Below, piece after piece: positions 33,920-42,595 of a stretch of 49,606 nucleotides of DNA (position 1 is its first letter; each line of letters starts with the position of its first letter). The notes under the pieces are model-generated. The model ran no database searches. It saw nothing but the letters and a program-made list of their open reading frames with translations, and was not told the DNA's origin. Made by a program: the position numbers and the translations under genes. This DNA comes from Candidatus Aveggerthella stercoripullorum. GTDB taxonomy: Bacteria; Actinomycetota; Coriobacteriia; Coriobacteriales; Eggerthellaceae. The stretch covers positions 1 through 49,606 of the forward strand of contig DVGB01000057.1 of NCBI GenBank assembly GCA_018712955.1, in the 5' to 3' direction.

Positions 33920-34813
33920 ATGACGTTCGAACCTATCTGGAATTCCCTCATCGCGTGGTACCTGTTCCTGGCGGGCCTCGGCGCGGGCGCGTACATCACG
34001 AGCTCGTTTCTGGCCTGGCGCCATCCGGACGCCACGTCGATGCGAAAGACCGGCCACCTGATCGCCCCGATCGCCGTGGCGATCGGCCTCGTGCTGCTGA
34101 TGTTCGACGCGGAAGCCGGCCTGCATAACCCGCTGCGCTTCTTCTACCTGCTATCCAACGTCAGCTCGGTCATGATGTGGGGCGTCGTGTTCTTGAGCCT
34201 GTTCATGGTCGTGTCCATCGTGACGGTCGTCCTTGACTTCATGAAACGGCCGGTCCCGAACTGGCTTGCCATCATCGGCGTTGCGCTCGGCGCCTGCGTC
34301 GGCGCTTACACGGGCGCGCTGTTGGGCGTGTGCCAGACCTTCCCGCTGTGGAACAATGCGCTGCTGCCCATCCTGTTCCTGGTCTCGGCCATCTCCTCCG
34401 GCGCGGCGAGCGTCCTGCTCGTGTCCATCTTCGGCCATGCCGAGGAGTTCAACCGCGTAGGCGTACTCAAGAAGTTCCATTTCTGCCTGCCGCTCATCGA
34501 ACTTGTCCTGGTCGCTTCGCTGTGCTTTATCACGGCGCAGACGAACCCGGCCGGCGCTGAGTCCGTCGCGAACATGATTTCGGGCGACTGGGCTGTCGCC
34601 TTCTGGCTTGGCCTGGTCTTCGTCGGACTCATCCTGCCGACTATCCTCGAGATTCGCCTGCTCTTCTTCAGCTCGAAGGAGTTCGAAGAATCCCGCCCGG
34701 CGCACTATATCAGCGCGTTCTCCGACGCGGGCGTCCTTGTTGGCGGCTTCCTGCTGCGCCTGATTATCACGATGGCAGCAGTCCCGCTGACCGTGGCCAT
34801 CCCGCTGCTGTAA
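33920..34813 (+). CDS. NrfD/PsrC-type membrane subunit
   Basis: Integral membrane quinol-oxidising anchor of the reductase, 297 residues with about eight helices. It begins with the NrfD pattern WYLFLAGLGAGAYITSSFLA, followed by FDAEAGLHNPLRFFYLL and a helix ending SSVMMWGVVFLSLF. Such subunits lack heme and take electrons from menaquinol. It lies six bases after the ferredoxin gene and is followed by a terminator, so it ends the operon torD - catalytic - ferredoxin - anchor. Confidence 0.92.
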   Translation: MTFEPIWNSLIAWYLFLAGLGAGAYITSSFLAWRHPDATSMRKTGHLIAPIAVAIGLVLLMFDAEAGLHNPLRFFYLLSNVSSVMMWGVVFLSLFMVVSIVTVVLDFMKRPVPNWLAIIGVALGACVGAYTGALLGVCQTFPLWNNALLPILFLVSAISSGAASVLLVSIFGHAEEFNRVGVLKKFHFCLPLIELVLVASLCFITAQTNPAGAESVANMISGDWAVAFWLGLVFVGLILPTILEIRLLFFSSKEFEESRPAHYISAFSDAGVLVGGFLLRLIITMAAVPLTVAIPLL

Positions 34814-34881
34814 ACGTTCGTTCGCCTATCCCGCGCGGCGTGCCCATCCCTCCCATACGCCCGCCGCGCATCCTTCGTCCC

Positions 34882-34920
34882 GCAGGCCCGCTCCTCCCCC
34901 GGAGCGGGCCTGCTTGATTT
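34882..34920 (+). terminator. Terminator of the reductase operon
   Basis: GCAGGCCCGCTCC and its perfect 13-base complement with a six-base loop, followed by TTGATTT. Confidence 0.85.
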
Positions 34921-35029
34921 CTCGGGGGTTCACGCACGGCAGACCTGGCACGATGACGTGCACCAGAGATGTCTGCACGCCTGGCGAGCAGCGCGCAAAC
35001 GGCTTGCGAGAATGCGCGCGTCCGCAGCC

Positions 35030-35057
35030 TTGACAGAAAGGGCCGAGAACCGATAAT
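35030..35057 (+). promoter_or_regulatory. Promoter of the phosphatase-kinase gene
   Basis: A perfect TTGACA is followed after 16 bases by GATAAT (five of six). Transcription would begin about 25 bases before the start codon at 35092. This is the best vegetative promoter in the window. Confidence 0.75.
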
Positions 35058-35091
35058 CGAACTGCAGACGAGCCCGCGCGAAAGGAACCGC

Positions 35092-37380
35092 ATGACCGCT
35101 TCCCACGAAACGACCGTATCGTCTGCTGAAAGCATGCATGCCGACGACACGCGCACTGATGCGCCCAAGGAAACCGCGAGCACAGAAGCGCCGCGCAAAT
35201 CCTGCAGTGGAGCCCGGCCAGTCCTCATCGCGCTTGCATGCGGACTTATCTATTTCGTGATCTTGGAAGTATTCCTAGCGATTCCCCAGTTCAACGTCAC
35301 GACGCAGGTTCGCCCTGCCGCAGGCGTAGGACCAGTGTTCGGCTTGTTCTTCGGGTGGCCGGGCATTATCGGATGCGCACTGGGCAACGCCGTCTCCGAC
35401 CTGTTGAGCGGCGAGACGGCGGATATCCCGCTGCTTGCCGTCTACACCGCGATTCAAGCAGCCTACAACGCGCTTCCCTACCTAGGCTGGTATGTGCTGT
35501 TCCGCAAGCGGAAGTTCCCTTACCCGCGTCTTGATTCAGCCGCAAAGGTCGTTGCCTACATCCTGCTCATGGCGCTTGCTTCCTGCTTTGTGACAGCATT
35601 GCTCATGCCGTTCGAAACGGACACGATGTCCATGATGGACATCCATCTCGTCCGTGTGCTGAACAACATCGTCTTCCTCATCTACCTGGGCATGCCGCTT
35701 CTGATCGCTCTCGAGCGGTCGCCGCTTGAGCCCGCCGCACCGCGCTCTGTCCGCCAGCACGTGCCCTATACGCAGCGGCCGCGCATGAATCTTACGCAGC
35801 GCTTGCTCGTCGGAGCGACCGGCCTGTTCGCAGCAGCGCTCGTGCTCTTTCTCACGTTCGGTTACGCTTCGTACTTCTTCGACGGAAGCGTCCGCACCAG
35901 CGAAGACCTTGCCGCGCTCATCGGCAGCATATACATGATGACCGCTCTGTTTACTGCCGTCCTCTACCTGCCGCTGATCATCGTCATGCAACATCTCGAG
36001 ACGCACTATACTCGCCCGCTCGAAGTGCTGACCGACGCCTCGCGCAGCTTCGTCACGACGGTCGAGGAAGCGCGCTTGTCCGACGGCACCCTGCACGCAG
36101 GCGAAATGGACAAGACAGGCTTGGTCCTCAAGAACGAAATAGGCGATCTGTTCGCCGCCACCGAGACCATGCGGTCTGAGATTGAAAACTACGTTGTGCA
36201 ACTGGGCGAGGCAACAGCGGAGCGAGAGCGCACGGCAGCAGAGCTCGATATTGCCTCCCGAATTCAGCTCGGCGCCGTCCCGCACGACTTCGAACTGTTC
36301 AAAGAGCGCTATCACCTTGACATCGCCGCCGTGCTCAAACCAGCGCGCGAAGTAGGCGGCGACTTCTACGACGTCTTCGATGCGGGAAACCACCGTGTCG
36401 GCTTCCTGGTAGCAGACGTCTCGGGCAAAGGCGTCCCTGCGGCGCTCTTCATGATGCGCGCGCTCGCGGAACTGCGCGAGCAGATGCAGGCATGCAGCGA
36501 CGTGGGAGAGGCTTTCACGCGAGCGAACAACCGCCTGTGCGAACACAACGACGAAATGCTGTTCGTGACCGTCTTCGGCTGCGTCCTCGACGTAGCGAAC
36601 GGCAGGATATCGTTCGCGAACGCCGGGCACAATCCCCCTTGGGTGCGCCGTGGCGACGTGCGCGAATGGCTTCAGGCGAAGCCCGGACTGGTGATGGGCG
36701 TCATGGACGGCGTGGGATACCGAAGCCACGAGCTCGACCTGCAACCGGGAGACGGCCTGTTCATGTACACGGACGGCGTGACGGAGGCCATGGACAAGCA
36801 CGAATCCCTTTACGGCTCCGAACGGCTTGAGGACGCGCTGTACGAAGTTGCCGGGTGCGGCGTGGACGAAGCGGTCGAAAGCGTCATGGCATCGCTCGGG
36901 TCGTTCGCCGAAGGCGCTCCCCAGGCAGACGACATCACCATGCTTGCGTTCTCATGGAACCTTGCGGTCTCTTCCCTGGTACTTCCGCCCGACGACCGCG
37001 CGCTCAACGACCTGTTCGCGTTCATCGACGAGGTCTGCACAGACAGCGATTGCGGCAAAAAGACCGCCTTCGACATGAAGCTCGTGCTCGAAGAGCTGTT
37101 CGTCAACGTGGCACATTATGGATTCCCCGAAGGGCATCCGCGGCAGTCCGTCCACATCGAGGCTGCCGTGGACGCAGAAGCCGGCTGCATCCATGCCGTC
37201 ATCTCGGATGCGGGCATACCTTACGACCCGTTCACGTACCAGCCGGAAAAGCCCGCCCCCGGCAAGGAACTGAAGATTGGCGGTCTCGGCATCCTTCTGG
37301 CAAAGGAATGCACCGAGCGTATGTCCTACGAGCGCGTTGAAGGACGCAATGTCGTGCACCTTGTGTTCAAGATGCGCTAA
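35092..37380 (+). CDS. Membrane SpoIIE-type PP2C phosphatase fused to an anti-sigma-type kinase domain
   Basis: Signalling protein of 762 residues. An N-terminal tail (1-40) is followed by membrane helices (about 43-205, with RPAAGVGPVFGLFFGWPGII) and two more helices (236-300). A HAMP-like linker runs from 300 to 380. The PP2C domain (about 385-622) has VGGDFYDV, LVADVSGKGVPAAL, NAGHNPPWVR, YTDGVTEAMD and DDITMLAF, with the metal-binding aspartates. A GHKL ATPase domain (630-762) has LEELFVNVAHYGF (N box), VISDAGIPYDP and GGLGILLAKE. The protein thus carries both phosphatase and kinase of a partner switch. No sigma factor gene is nearby; the STAS protein at 27980 is a possible substrate. AAAGGA precedes the ATG by five bases. 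Confidence 0.9.
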   Translation: MTASHETTVSSAESMHADDTRTDAPKETASTEAPRKSCSGARPVLIALACGLIYFVILEVFLAIPQFNVTTQVRPAAGVGPVFGLFFGWPGIIGCALGNAVSDLLSGETADIPLLAVYTAIQAAYNALPYLGWYVLFRKRKFPYPRLDSAAKVVAYILLMALASCFVTALLMPFETDTMSMMDIHLVRVLNNIVFLIYLGMPLLIALERSPLEPAAPRSVRQHVPYTQRPRMNLTQRLLVGATGLFAAALVLFLTFGYASYFFDGSVRTSEDLAALIGSIYMMTALFTAVLYLPLIIVMQHLETHYTRPLEVLTDASRSFVTTVEEARLSDGTLHAGEMDKTGLVLKNEIGDLFAATETMRSEIENYVVQLGEATAERERTAAELDIASRIQLGAVPHDFELFKERYHLDIAAVLKPAREVGGDFYDVFDAGNHRVGFLVADVSGKGVPAALFMMRALAELREQMQACSDVGEAFTRANNRLCEHNDEMLFVTVFGCVLDVANGRISFANAGHNPPWVRRGDVREWLQAKPGLVMGVMDGVGYRSHELDLQPGDGLFMYTDGVTEAMDKHESLYGSERLEDALYEVAGCGVDEAVESVMASLGSFAEGAPQADDITMLAFSWNLAVSSLVLPPDDRALNDLFAFIDEVCTDSDCGKKTAFDMKLVLEELFVNVAHYGFPEGHPRQSVHIEAAVDAEAGCIHAVISDAGIPYDPFTYQPEKPAPGKELKIGGLGILLAKECTERMSYERVEGRNVVHLVFKMR

Positions 37381-37730
37381 AGAGCATCTGCACGCCGCTC
37401 AGTTTGATCGCCCGTAAGCAGCACGAGCAGCACACTCGAAAAGCGACATCGGCACACACGACGCTCCTATCAGAAAACTCCCGCAAGAACAGCCTGAACC
37501 GCTCTGTGCAAAGGCTGTGCGCGACGTGCAGCGTTCTTTCCGCAGAAGCGGTACAATAGCGCGCACTGTGCCAAAAACTTTGATTGACCAGGCGTACGAC
37601 CATCGATTGTTCGCGATTCCAACGGTCGACCAAGACGGAGCCTGCGCAAGCGCGCAGCAAGCTCTAACGGCTGCGCTCGATCACAGAGGCACTCGGCGAG
37701 AAAGCGATAAGGCAAAGGAGGATACCGGAC
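37381..37730. other. 350-base gap holding the lysO leader
   Basis: No gene is firmly supported. TACAAT at 37552 could be a -10 element giving a leader of about 165 bases before the start at 37731. A GTG-initiated open frame begins 10 bases after TACAAT (37568) and runs into the next gene out of frame; I do not accept it as a gene. No known riboswitch was recognised, including the lysine one. Confidence 0.45.
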
Positions 37731-38666
37731 GTGGAGATCATCGTTGCCATGGTCTTGGGCGGCTTGGTGGGCGCCTTCGTCCTCCCTGAACGCATCCTCC
37801 GGTTGAATTCGCTCCTCCAGCTCATCTCAACGACGCTTCTTATCTTTTCCATGGGCGTTATGCTCGGCTCGCGCGACCAGTTCCTCGCCGAGCTCGCATC
37901 CGTCGGCTTTGCGAGCATCATGTTCTGCCTCCTGCCGACCGCATTCTCGACAGCGGCAGTCTACGCGCTCACGCGCTTGCTCATGCGCGAACACCTTGAG
38001 TCCGCCAAGCGTGAGAAGAACGAACGCGACGCCGACAGCGCCGGCAGCCAGGCAAGCGAACGGACGCTCATCGCATGCGCGGTCGGCGCCCTGCTTTTCG
38101 GCGCATGCTACGGGCTCTCCCCTATCCTGCTTGCCCCGATCGAATGGCTTGCGGCAAGCTCCGACTGGATTCTCATCGCACTCGTGTTCTTCGTCGGCAT
38201 CAGCGTGGGGGCATCGAAGGGCATCGTCGAGAAAGTCAAGCGCTATCACGTCAAAGCGCTCGTTATCCCCCTCGGCATCGTGGTAGGTTCGCTTGCAGGC
38301 GGTCTGGCAGCCAGCGCCCTTTGCGGCATGAACCCCGCCGTCGGCTGTGCTGTCGCAAGCGGTCTGGGCTGGTACAGCCTTTCGGGCGTCGTGCTGACCG
38401 ACCTGGTCAATGCGCAGGTCGGCTCCATCACGTTCCTGTCGAACCTTCTGCGCGAGCTGGTTTCATTCTTCAGCATACCCTGGATTGCCCGCCATCTGAA
38501 CTTTCTGACGTGCATTGCCCCTGCCGGCGCTACGAGCGAAGACACCACACTGCCCATGCTCATCAAGTGCACGAACGAAGAGACCGTCGTGCTCGCAGTC
38601 GTCAACGGAGTCGTCTGCTCAGCGCTTGTGCCGGTCCTTATCAGTCTGCTGCAGCCGTTGTTCTAA
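37731..38666 (+). CDS. lysO: Lysine exporter LysO family protein (DUF340)
   Basis: Inner-membrane exporter of the DUF340/YbjE family; the E. coli member exports L-lysine. The 311-residue protein has about eight helices: an N-terminal part of two or three helices, a hydrophilic loop rich in Lys, Glu and Asp (about 85-110), and the conserved C-terminal block with GVSVGASKG-like GISVGASKGIVEKVK, SGLGWYSLSGVVLTDL and APAGATSEDTTLPML. The GTG at 37731 follows AAAGGAGG by nine bases. Its stop codon overlaps the end of the convergent lpd gene, with no terminator between them. Confidence 0.87.
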   Translation: MEIIVAMVLGGLVGAFVLPERILRLNSLLQLISTTLLIFSMGVMLGSRDQFLAELASVGFASIMFCLLPTAFSTAAVYALTRLLMREHLESAKREKNERDADSAGSQASERTLIACAVGALLFGACYGLSPILLAPIEWLAASSDWILIALVFFVGISVGASKGIVEKVKRYHVKALVIPLGIVVGSLAGGLAASALCGMNPAVGCAVASGLGWYSLSGVVLTDLVNAQVGSITFLSNLLRELVSFFSIPWIARHLNFLTCIAPAGATSEDTTLPMLIKCTNEETVVLAVVNGVVCSALVPVLISLLQPLF

Positions 38667-40084
38667 CGTGAAACTGCCTTGCGCGCCTTCGGCAGCGAAT
38701 GGACTGCGCAGCCGAACACCGCTTCAAGCGCTTCGCCCACGCCCTCTTCGAAGGTCGGGTGCGCGCGGATGACGGATGCTGCCTCATCCGCCGTCATGCC
38801 GCGCGCAATCGCAAGCGCAAGCTCGCCTACAAGATCGGTCGCACGCCCGCACAGCAATTGCGCGCCGACGACAACACCGTCGTCCGCGCGTGCGACCACT
38901 TTTATGAACCCGCGGTCCATGCCCGCGATCACCGTCTTGCCGTTGCCGGTCATCAGGTATTTCCCAACCTGCACCTCAATGCCGGACTCCTTCGCCTCCG
39001 CCTCCGACATGCCGACGCTTGAAATTTCGGGATTGCTGTAGACGCACGAAGGAACGCACGCAAGGTCGATTTCGCACGGTACGTTCGCGATAGCGGACAC
39101 CGCAGCGATGCCCTGCGCTGACGCAACATGGGCAAGCTGCAGCCCGCCCGCGGCGATATCGCCGATAGCGTACACATGCGGCACGCTCGTCCGCAGCTGG
39201 CCGTCGACGACAATGCGGCCCTGTTCGCACGCAAGCTCAAGACCGTCCGCGCACAACGAGGCGACATCGCAACGTCTTCCCGTCGCGACCAAAATCGCGT
39301 CGGCGCGAACTTCGCGCACCTCCCCTTTCGACTCGTAGACGACAACCGCCCCGTCCGTCTCGTTGCGAACCTCGCGCACAAGCGCGTTCGTGCAAACGGT
39401 GCATCCTCGCTTCTTGAGCGCAAGCGCCAAGGACTGGCCGAGCTCTCGATCAAGCGTCGGCAACAGCCGCGGCAAAGCTTCCAGCACGGTGACCGCAGCG
39501 CCAAAGTCCGCATACGCCGAAGCGAACTCCACGCCGATGACCCCGCCGCCAATAACGACCAGACTGCCCACGCACGGAACGTCGGACAACATCCCATCAG
39601 ACGTCATGACGCGCGGACCGTCAAGGCCCTGTATCGGCGGCAATGCGGGTTCAGAACCGGTCGCAATGACGACATCGTGCGCACTGAAGACGCGCTCGTC
39701 GCCATCCTGGCATGTCACTTTGACAAGAGGTCCCGGCGCTATACGCGCCTCGCCGCGAACAAGCTCGATGCCGTTCGCGGCAAGCAGCGATTCCACACCA
39801 TCGCGAATGCGGCCGACCACTTCCTGCGCACGGTCGCGTACCGCACTGAAGTCAACAGACGCCTCCGGAATGCGCACGCCGAACAATGCGGCTTCCTTTG
39901 CCTGCGCAAAGATTTCCGCGCTGTGAAGCACCGACTTCGTAGGAACGCAGCCTCGATTCAGGCACGTCCCGCCCACCTCCGCACGCTCGACAAGCGTGCA
40001 GGAAATGCCTAGCTGAGCTGCCTTGAGAGCCGCTACGTACCCTCCGGGGCCTGCCCCGACGACAACAAGCTCACGCTGCTCCAT
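38663..40084 (-). CDS. lpd: Dihydrolipoyl dehydrogenase
   Basis: FAD enzyme (L protein or E3) that reoxidises the dihydrolipoyl group of GcvH with NAD+. The 473-residue protein has the FAD motif VVVGAGPGGYVAA, the redox-active disulfide GGTCLNRGCVPTK (Cys41, Cys46), the NAD motif VVIGGGVIGVEFAS, the second FAD motif VYAIGDIAAGG and the C-terminal active site IRAHPTFEE. The ATG at 40084 follows AAAGGA by seven bases. It is the last gene of the glycine cleavage cluster, 71 bases after lplA, and most likely serves that complex, as no other 2-oxoacid dehydrogenase lies here. Confidence 0.94.
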   Translation of the reverse strand: MEQRELVVVGAGPGGYVAALKAAQLGISCTLVERAEVGGTCLNRGCVPTKSVLHSAEIFAQAKEAALFGVRIPEASVDFSAVRDRAQEVVGRIRDGVESLLAANGIELVRGEARIAPGPLVKVTCQDGDERVFSAHDVVIATGSEPALPPIQGLDGPRVMTSDGMLSDVPCVGSLVVIGGGVIGVEFASAYADFGAAVTVLEALPRLLPTLDRELGQSLALALKKRGCTVCTNALVREVRNETDGAVVVYESKGEVREVRADAILVATGRRCDVASLCADGLELACEQGRIVVDGQLRTSVPHVYAIGDIAAGGLQLAHVASAQGIAAVSAIANVPCEIDLACVPSCVYSNPEISSVGMSEAEAKESGIEVQVGKYLMTGNGKTVIAGMDRGFIKVVARADDGVVVGAQLLCGRATDLVGELALAIARGMTADEAASVIRAHPTFEEGVGEALEAVFGCAVHSLPKARKAVSR

Positions 40085-40155
40085 GCTTTCGTCCTTTCTC
40101 TGCCGACACGCAAGCAGCATGCCGATCCTCGCTACCCCAACACGACAGCAGACGC

Positions 40156-41145
40156 TCACGCCCCCGAAAGCAAGCGTTCGCAGTCGGCGCGCATAAGCGC
40201 TTGGTCGCCGTCTGCAGCCTCGACCGCCGCAAGAGCCTCACGCCATGCTGCAGGGAGGTAAGGAATACCGCAGACGGAGCGAGCCAACTGCTCGACGTAC
40301 GCGGCATCCAGTGCGTCGGAGACGACGTCCGCCGACTCGATCGAACCGCGGACGACGTTGAGCCTGAATTCGACGCCACCCCACGAAAATCTGCCCTCCA
40401 CCACGTCCGTGAAGGGCCTCGCTGACCCAAAACGCCATTCCCATGAGGCAAAATGCGCGCAGGCATCCTGCAGCGCATCCTCCTCCAACCGCGCGGAGGG
40501 AAACGGCCGCGCCGCCGCACCCCGCGACTTCGCGAACGCGTCGCACAATGCTTCCGACAGCGCATCGATGGTAATGCGGGCGTTCAGGCTTGCAAGGTTC
40601 ACCACACGCGACCGGACGGAAGCAACCCCGTGCGCCTGCAGTTTCCGCACGTCAGGATTAAGATAGCGTCCCAACAGCGACGTATCGACGTCCACCATGA
40701 GCGTGCCATGATGGACTTGCACCCCGCGCGAGCGAAAAAACGCGTTGCCGCTGAACTTCATGCCGTCGACCGTGACGTCGTTGCGTCCTGACAGACGAGC
40801 GTCGATGCCAAACCCCGCCACCGCCGAACGCACGACCTCCAAGTTTCGTTCAAGCGAATAGTCGTCGACCGAAGATGCGAACGTGAAGTTCAAGTTGCCG
40901 ACATCGTGGAAGACCGCCCCGCCGCCGGAGGGCCGCCGTGCAAGGTGCCCGCCGTCCGCCTCAAGCGCCTCGACTGCACATTCGGCCCACGCATTCTGAT
41001 TGCGGCCCAGCACGACCGTACGGGCGTTGCGCCAAAGGTACAGCAGCGCCTCGTCCGGCCGTAAAGCATCGGCCAGAACCCGTTCGAGCGCCAAGTTCTC
41101 GAACGGGTCAAGCGAGGTACTGCGGTAGACCAATGGGACGCCCAT
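40156..41145 (-). CDS. lplA: Lipoate-protein ligase
   Basis: Attaches free lipoate, via lipoyl-AMP, to the lysine of GcvH. The 329-residue protein has the LplA catalytic core: YRSTSLDPFENLALERVL, the motif RRPSGGGAVFHDVGNLNFTF near residue 75, and NDVTVDGMKFSGNAFFR near residue 130. A C-terminal accessory domain follows (about 235-329). The ATG at 41145 has AGG nine bases upstream; an ATG at 41163 overlapping the gcvPB stop codon is the alternative. Its place inside the gcv operon shows a dedicated role in arming GcvH from scavenged lipoate; no lipoate synthase gene is seen in this window. Confidence 0.9.
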   Translation of the reverse strand: MGVPLVYRSTSLDPFENLALERVLADALRPDEALLYLWRNARTVVLGRNQNAWAECAVEALEADGGHLARRPSGGGAVFHDVGNLNFTFASSVDDYSLERNLEVVRSAVAGFGIDARLSGRNDVTVDGMKFSGNAFFRSRGVQVHHGTLMVDVDTSLLGRYLNPDVRKLQAHGVASVRSRVVNLASLNARITIDALSEALCDAFAKSRGAAARPFPSARLEEDALQDACAHFASWEWRFGSARPFTDVVEGRFSWGGVEFRLNVVRGSIESADVVSDALDAAYVEQLARSVCGIPYLPAAWREALAAVEAADGDQALMRADCERLLSGA

Positions 41146-41155
41146 GGATGTCTGC

Positions 41156-42595
41156 CTACTCATCTCCAGGCATCCAGCGGACAAGAGGGTTGCGCGCAGC
41201 AGCCGTCTCGTCCGGACGCCCAATCCGTTTCGTGAACGGAGCGCCATGGAGACGCTCGCCGTCTTCGCGCGCCTCTTCGTACACGCGCAGGAAGATATCC
41301 GCTGCCGCATCCAAGGTTTCGCGGCTTTCGGTCTCCGTCGGCTCCACCATGAGCGCTTCGTGCACAATGAGCGGGAAGTACATCGTCGGCGGGTGAATGC
41401 CGAAGTCAAGCAGGCGCTTCGCGACGTCCAGCGCACTCACGCCCGTTTCCTCCTTGAGCGGGCCGACGTCGATGACGAACTCGTGCATGCACGGCCGCGG
41501 ATACGCCATATGATAGGCGCCCTCAAGCCGCTTCATCAGGTAGTTCGCGTTGACAACGGCCATGCGCGCCGCCTCCGGAATGCCTTCGCGACCAAGCGCA
41601 AGCACGTAAGCGAGCGCGCGCACGATAACGCCGAAATTCCCGTAGAACGCCTTTACGCGGCCGATGCTCTGCGCAGGCTGGACGAAGCGGTAGCTGTCCC
41701 CTTCCTGTTCGACCAGAGGACCCGGAAGAAACGGCGCAAGAAAGTCTTTGCAGCCGACCGCCGCAGCACCTGGCCCGCCGCCTCCATGCGGCGTGGAGAA
41801 CGTCTTGTGCAAATTCAGATGGACGCAGTCAAAGCCCATGTCCCCCGGGCGCACGATGCCCATGATGGGATTCAGGTTTGCGCCGTCGTAATAGCACAGG
41901 CCGCCCGCTTCGTGGACGATGCGGGTGATTTCCTCGATGTTCGGATCGAAGATGCCGAGCGTGTTCGGATTCGTGAGCATAAGGCCCGCGGTATCCGGAC
42001 CGACCGCAGCACGCAGCGCATCGAGGTCCACGCCGCCTTCCTCGTTCGAAGGGACATTGACCGTCGTGAACCCGACCATCGTCGCGGTGGCAGGATTCGT
42101 GCCATGCGCAGAATCAGGCACGATGATCTTCGTGCGCGCCGTATCGCCCGCGGCCTCATGGTAGGCCTTAATGAGCAAGACGCCGGTGAACTCGCCGTGC
42201 GCCCCCGCTGCCGGCTGAAGCGTCACGGCATCCATGCCGGTAATTTCTCCGAGCAGCTTTCCGGCGGTATGGAGCACTTCGAGCGCTCCTTGGACCGTGG
42301 ACTCCGGCTGGAGCGGGTGCAACTGCACGAATCCAGGCAAGGACGCTGCCTCTTCGTTGACGCGCGGGTTGTACTTCATCGTGCACGATCCGAGCGGGTA
42401 GAACCCGTCGCACACCCCGAACGCCTCCTTCGAAAGCGCACGGTAATGCCGGTCCAGGTCGACCTCCGCCACTTCCGGCAGCGCAGGAGGCTCAGCGTGC
42501 AGCCAGCATGCGTCAAGCTCGTACTCTGGCACGTCGCAACCAGGCAGTACGCTCATTCCCCGTCCCGAGCGGGTCAGCTCGAACACCAGCTTCAT
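41156..42595 (-). CDS. gcvPB: Glycine dehydrogenase (decarboxylating) subunit 2
   Basis: PLP-carrying half of the split P protein, which decarboxylates glycine and transfers methylamine to GcvH. The 479-residue protein has [16 protein letters not shown] near residue 67, [17 protein letters not shown] near residue 130, [11 protein letters not shown] and the cofactor lysine Lys264 in [18 protein letters not shown]. Its ATG follows the gcvPA stop codon at once and uses GGAGG eight bases upstream, at the end of gcvPA, so the two halves are made in step. Confidence 0.96.
   Translation of the reverse strand: MKLVFELTRSGRGMSVLPGCDVPEYELDACWLHAEPPALPEVAEVDLDRHYRALSKEAFGVCDGFYPLGSCTMKYNPRVNEEAASLPGFVQLHPLQPESTVQGALEVLHTAGKLLGEITGMDAVTLQPAAGAHGEFTGVLLIKAYHEAAGDTARTKIIVPDSAHGTNPATATMVGFTTVNVPSNEEGGVDLDALRAAVGPDTAGLMLTNPNTLGIFDPNIEEITRIVHEAGGLCYYDGANLNPIMGIVRPGDMGFDCVHLNLHKTFSTPHGGGGPGAAAVGCKDFLAPFLPGPLVEQEGDSYRFVQPAQSIGRVKAFYGNFGVIVRALAYVLALGREGIPEAARMAVVNANYLMKRLEGAYHMAYPRPCMHEFVIDVGPLKEETGVSALDVAKRLLDFGIHPPTMYFPLIVHEALMVEPTETESRETLDAAADIFLRVYEEAREDGERLHGAPFTKRIGRPDETAAARNPLVRWMPGDE

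Noticed and set aside
31826-34126. Long open frame (766 codons) on the minus strand
   Set aside because: It is antisense to the reductase catalytic and ferredoxin genes, whose motifs are clear. High GC makes long opposite-strand frames common; the product has no domain and no ribosome site.
37381-37730. Lysine riboswitch before lysO
   Set aside because: The conserved lysine aptamer blocks could not be found in the leader.
37568-37789. GTG frame right after TACAAT before lysO
   Set aside because: It overlaps lysO out of frame, has no homology I recognise and turns Arg/Gly-rich at the end; kept only as part of the leader question.
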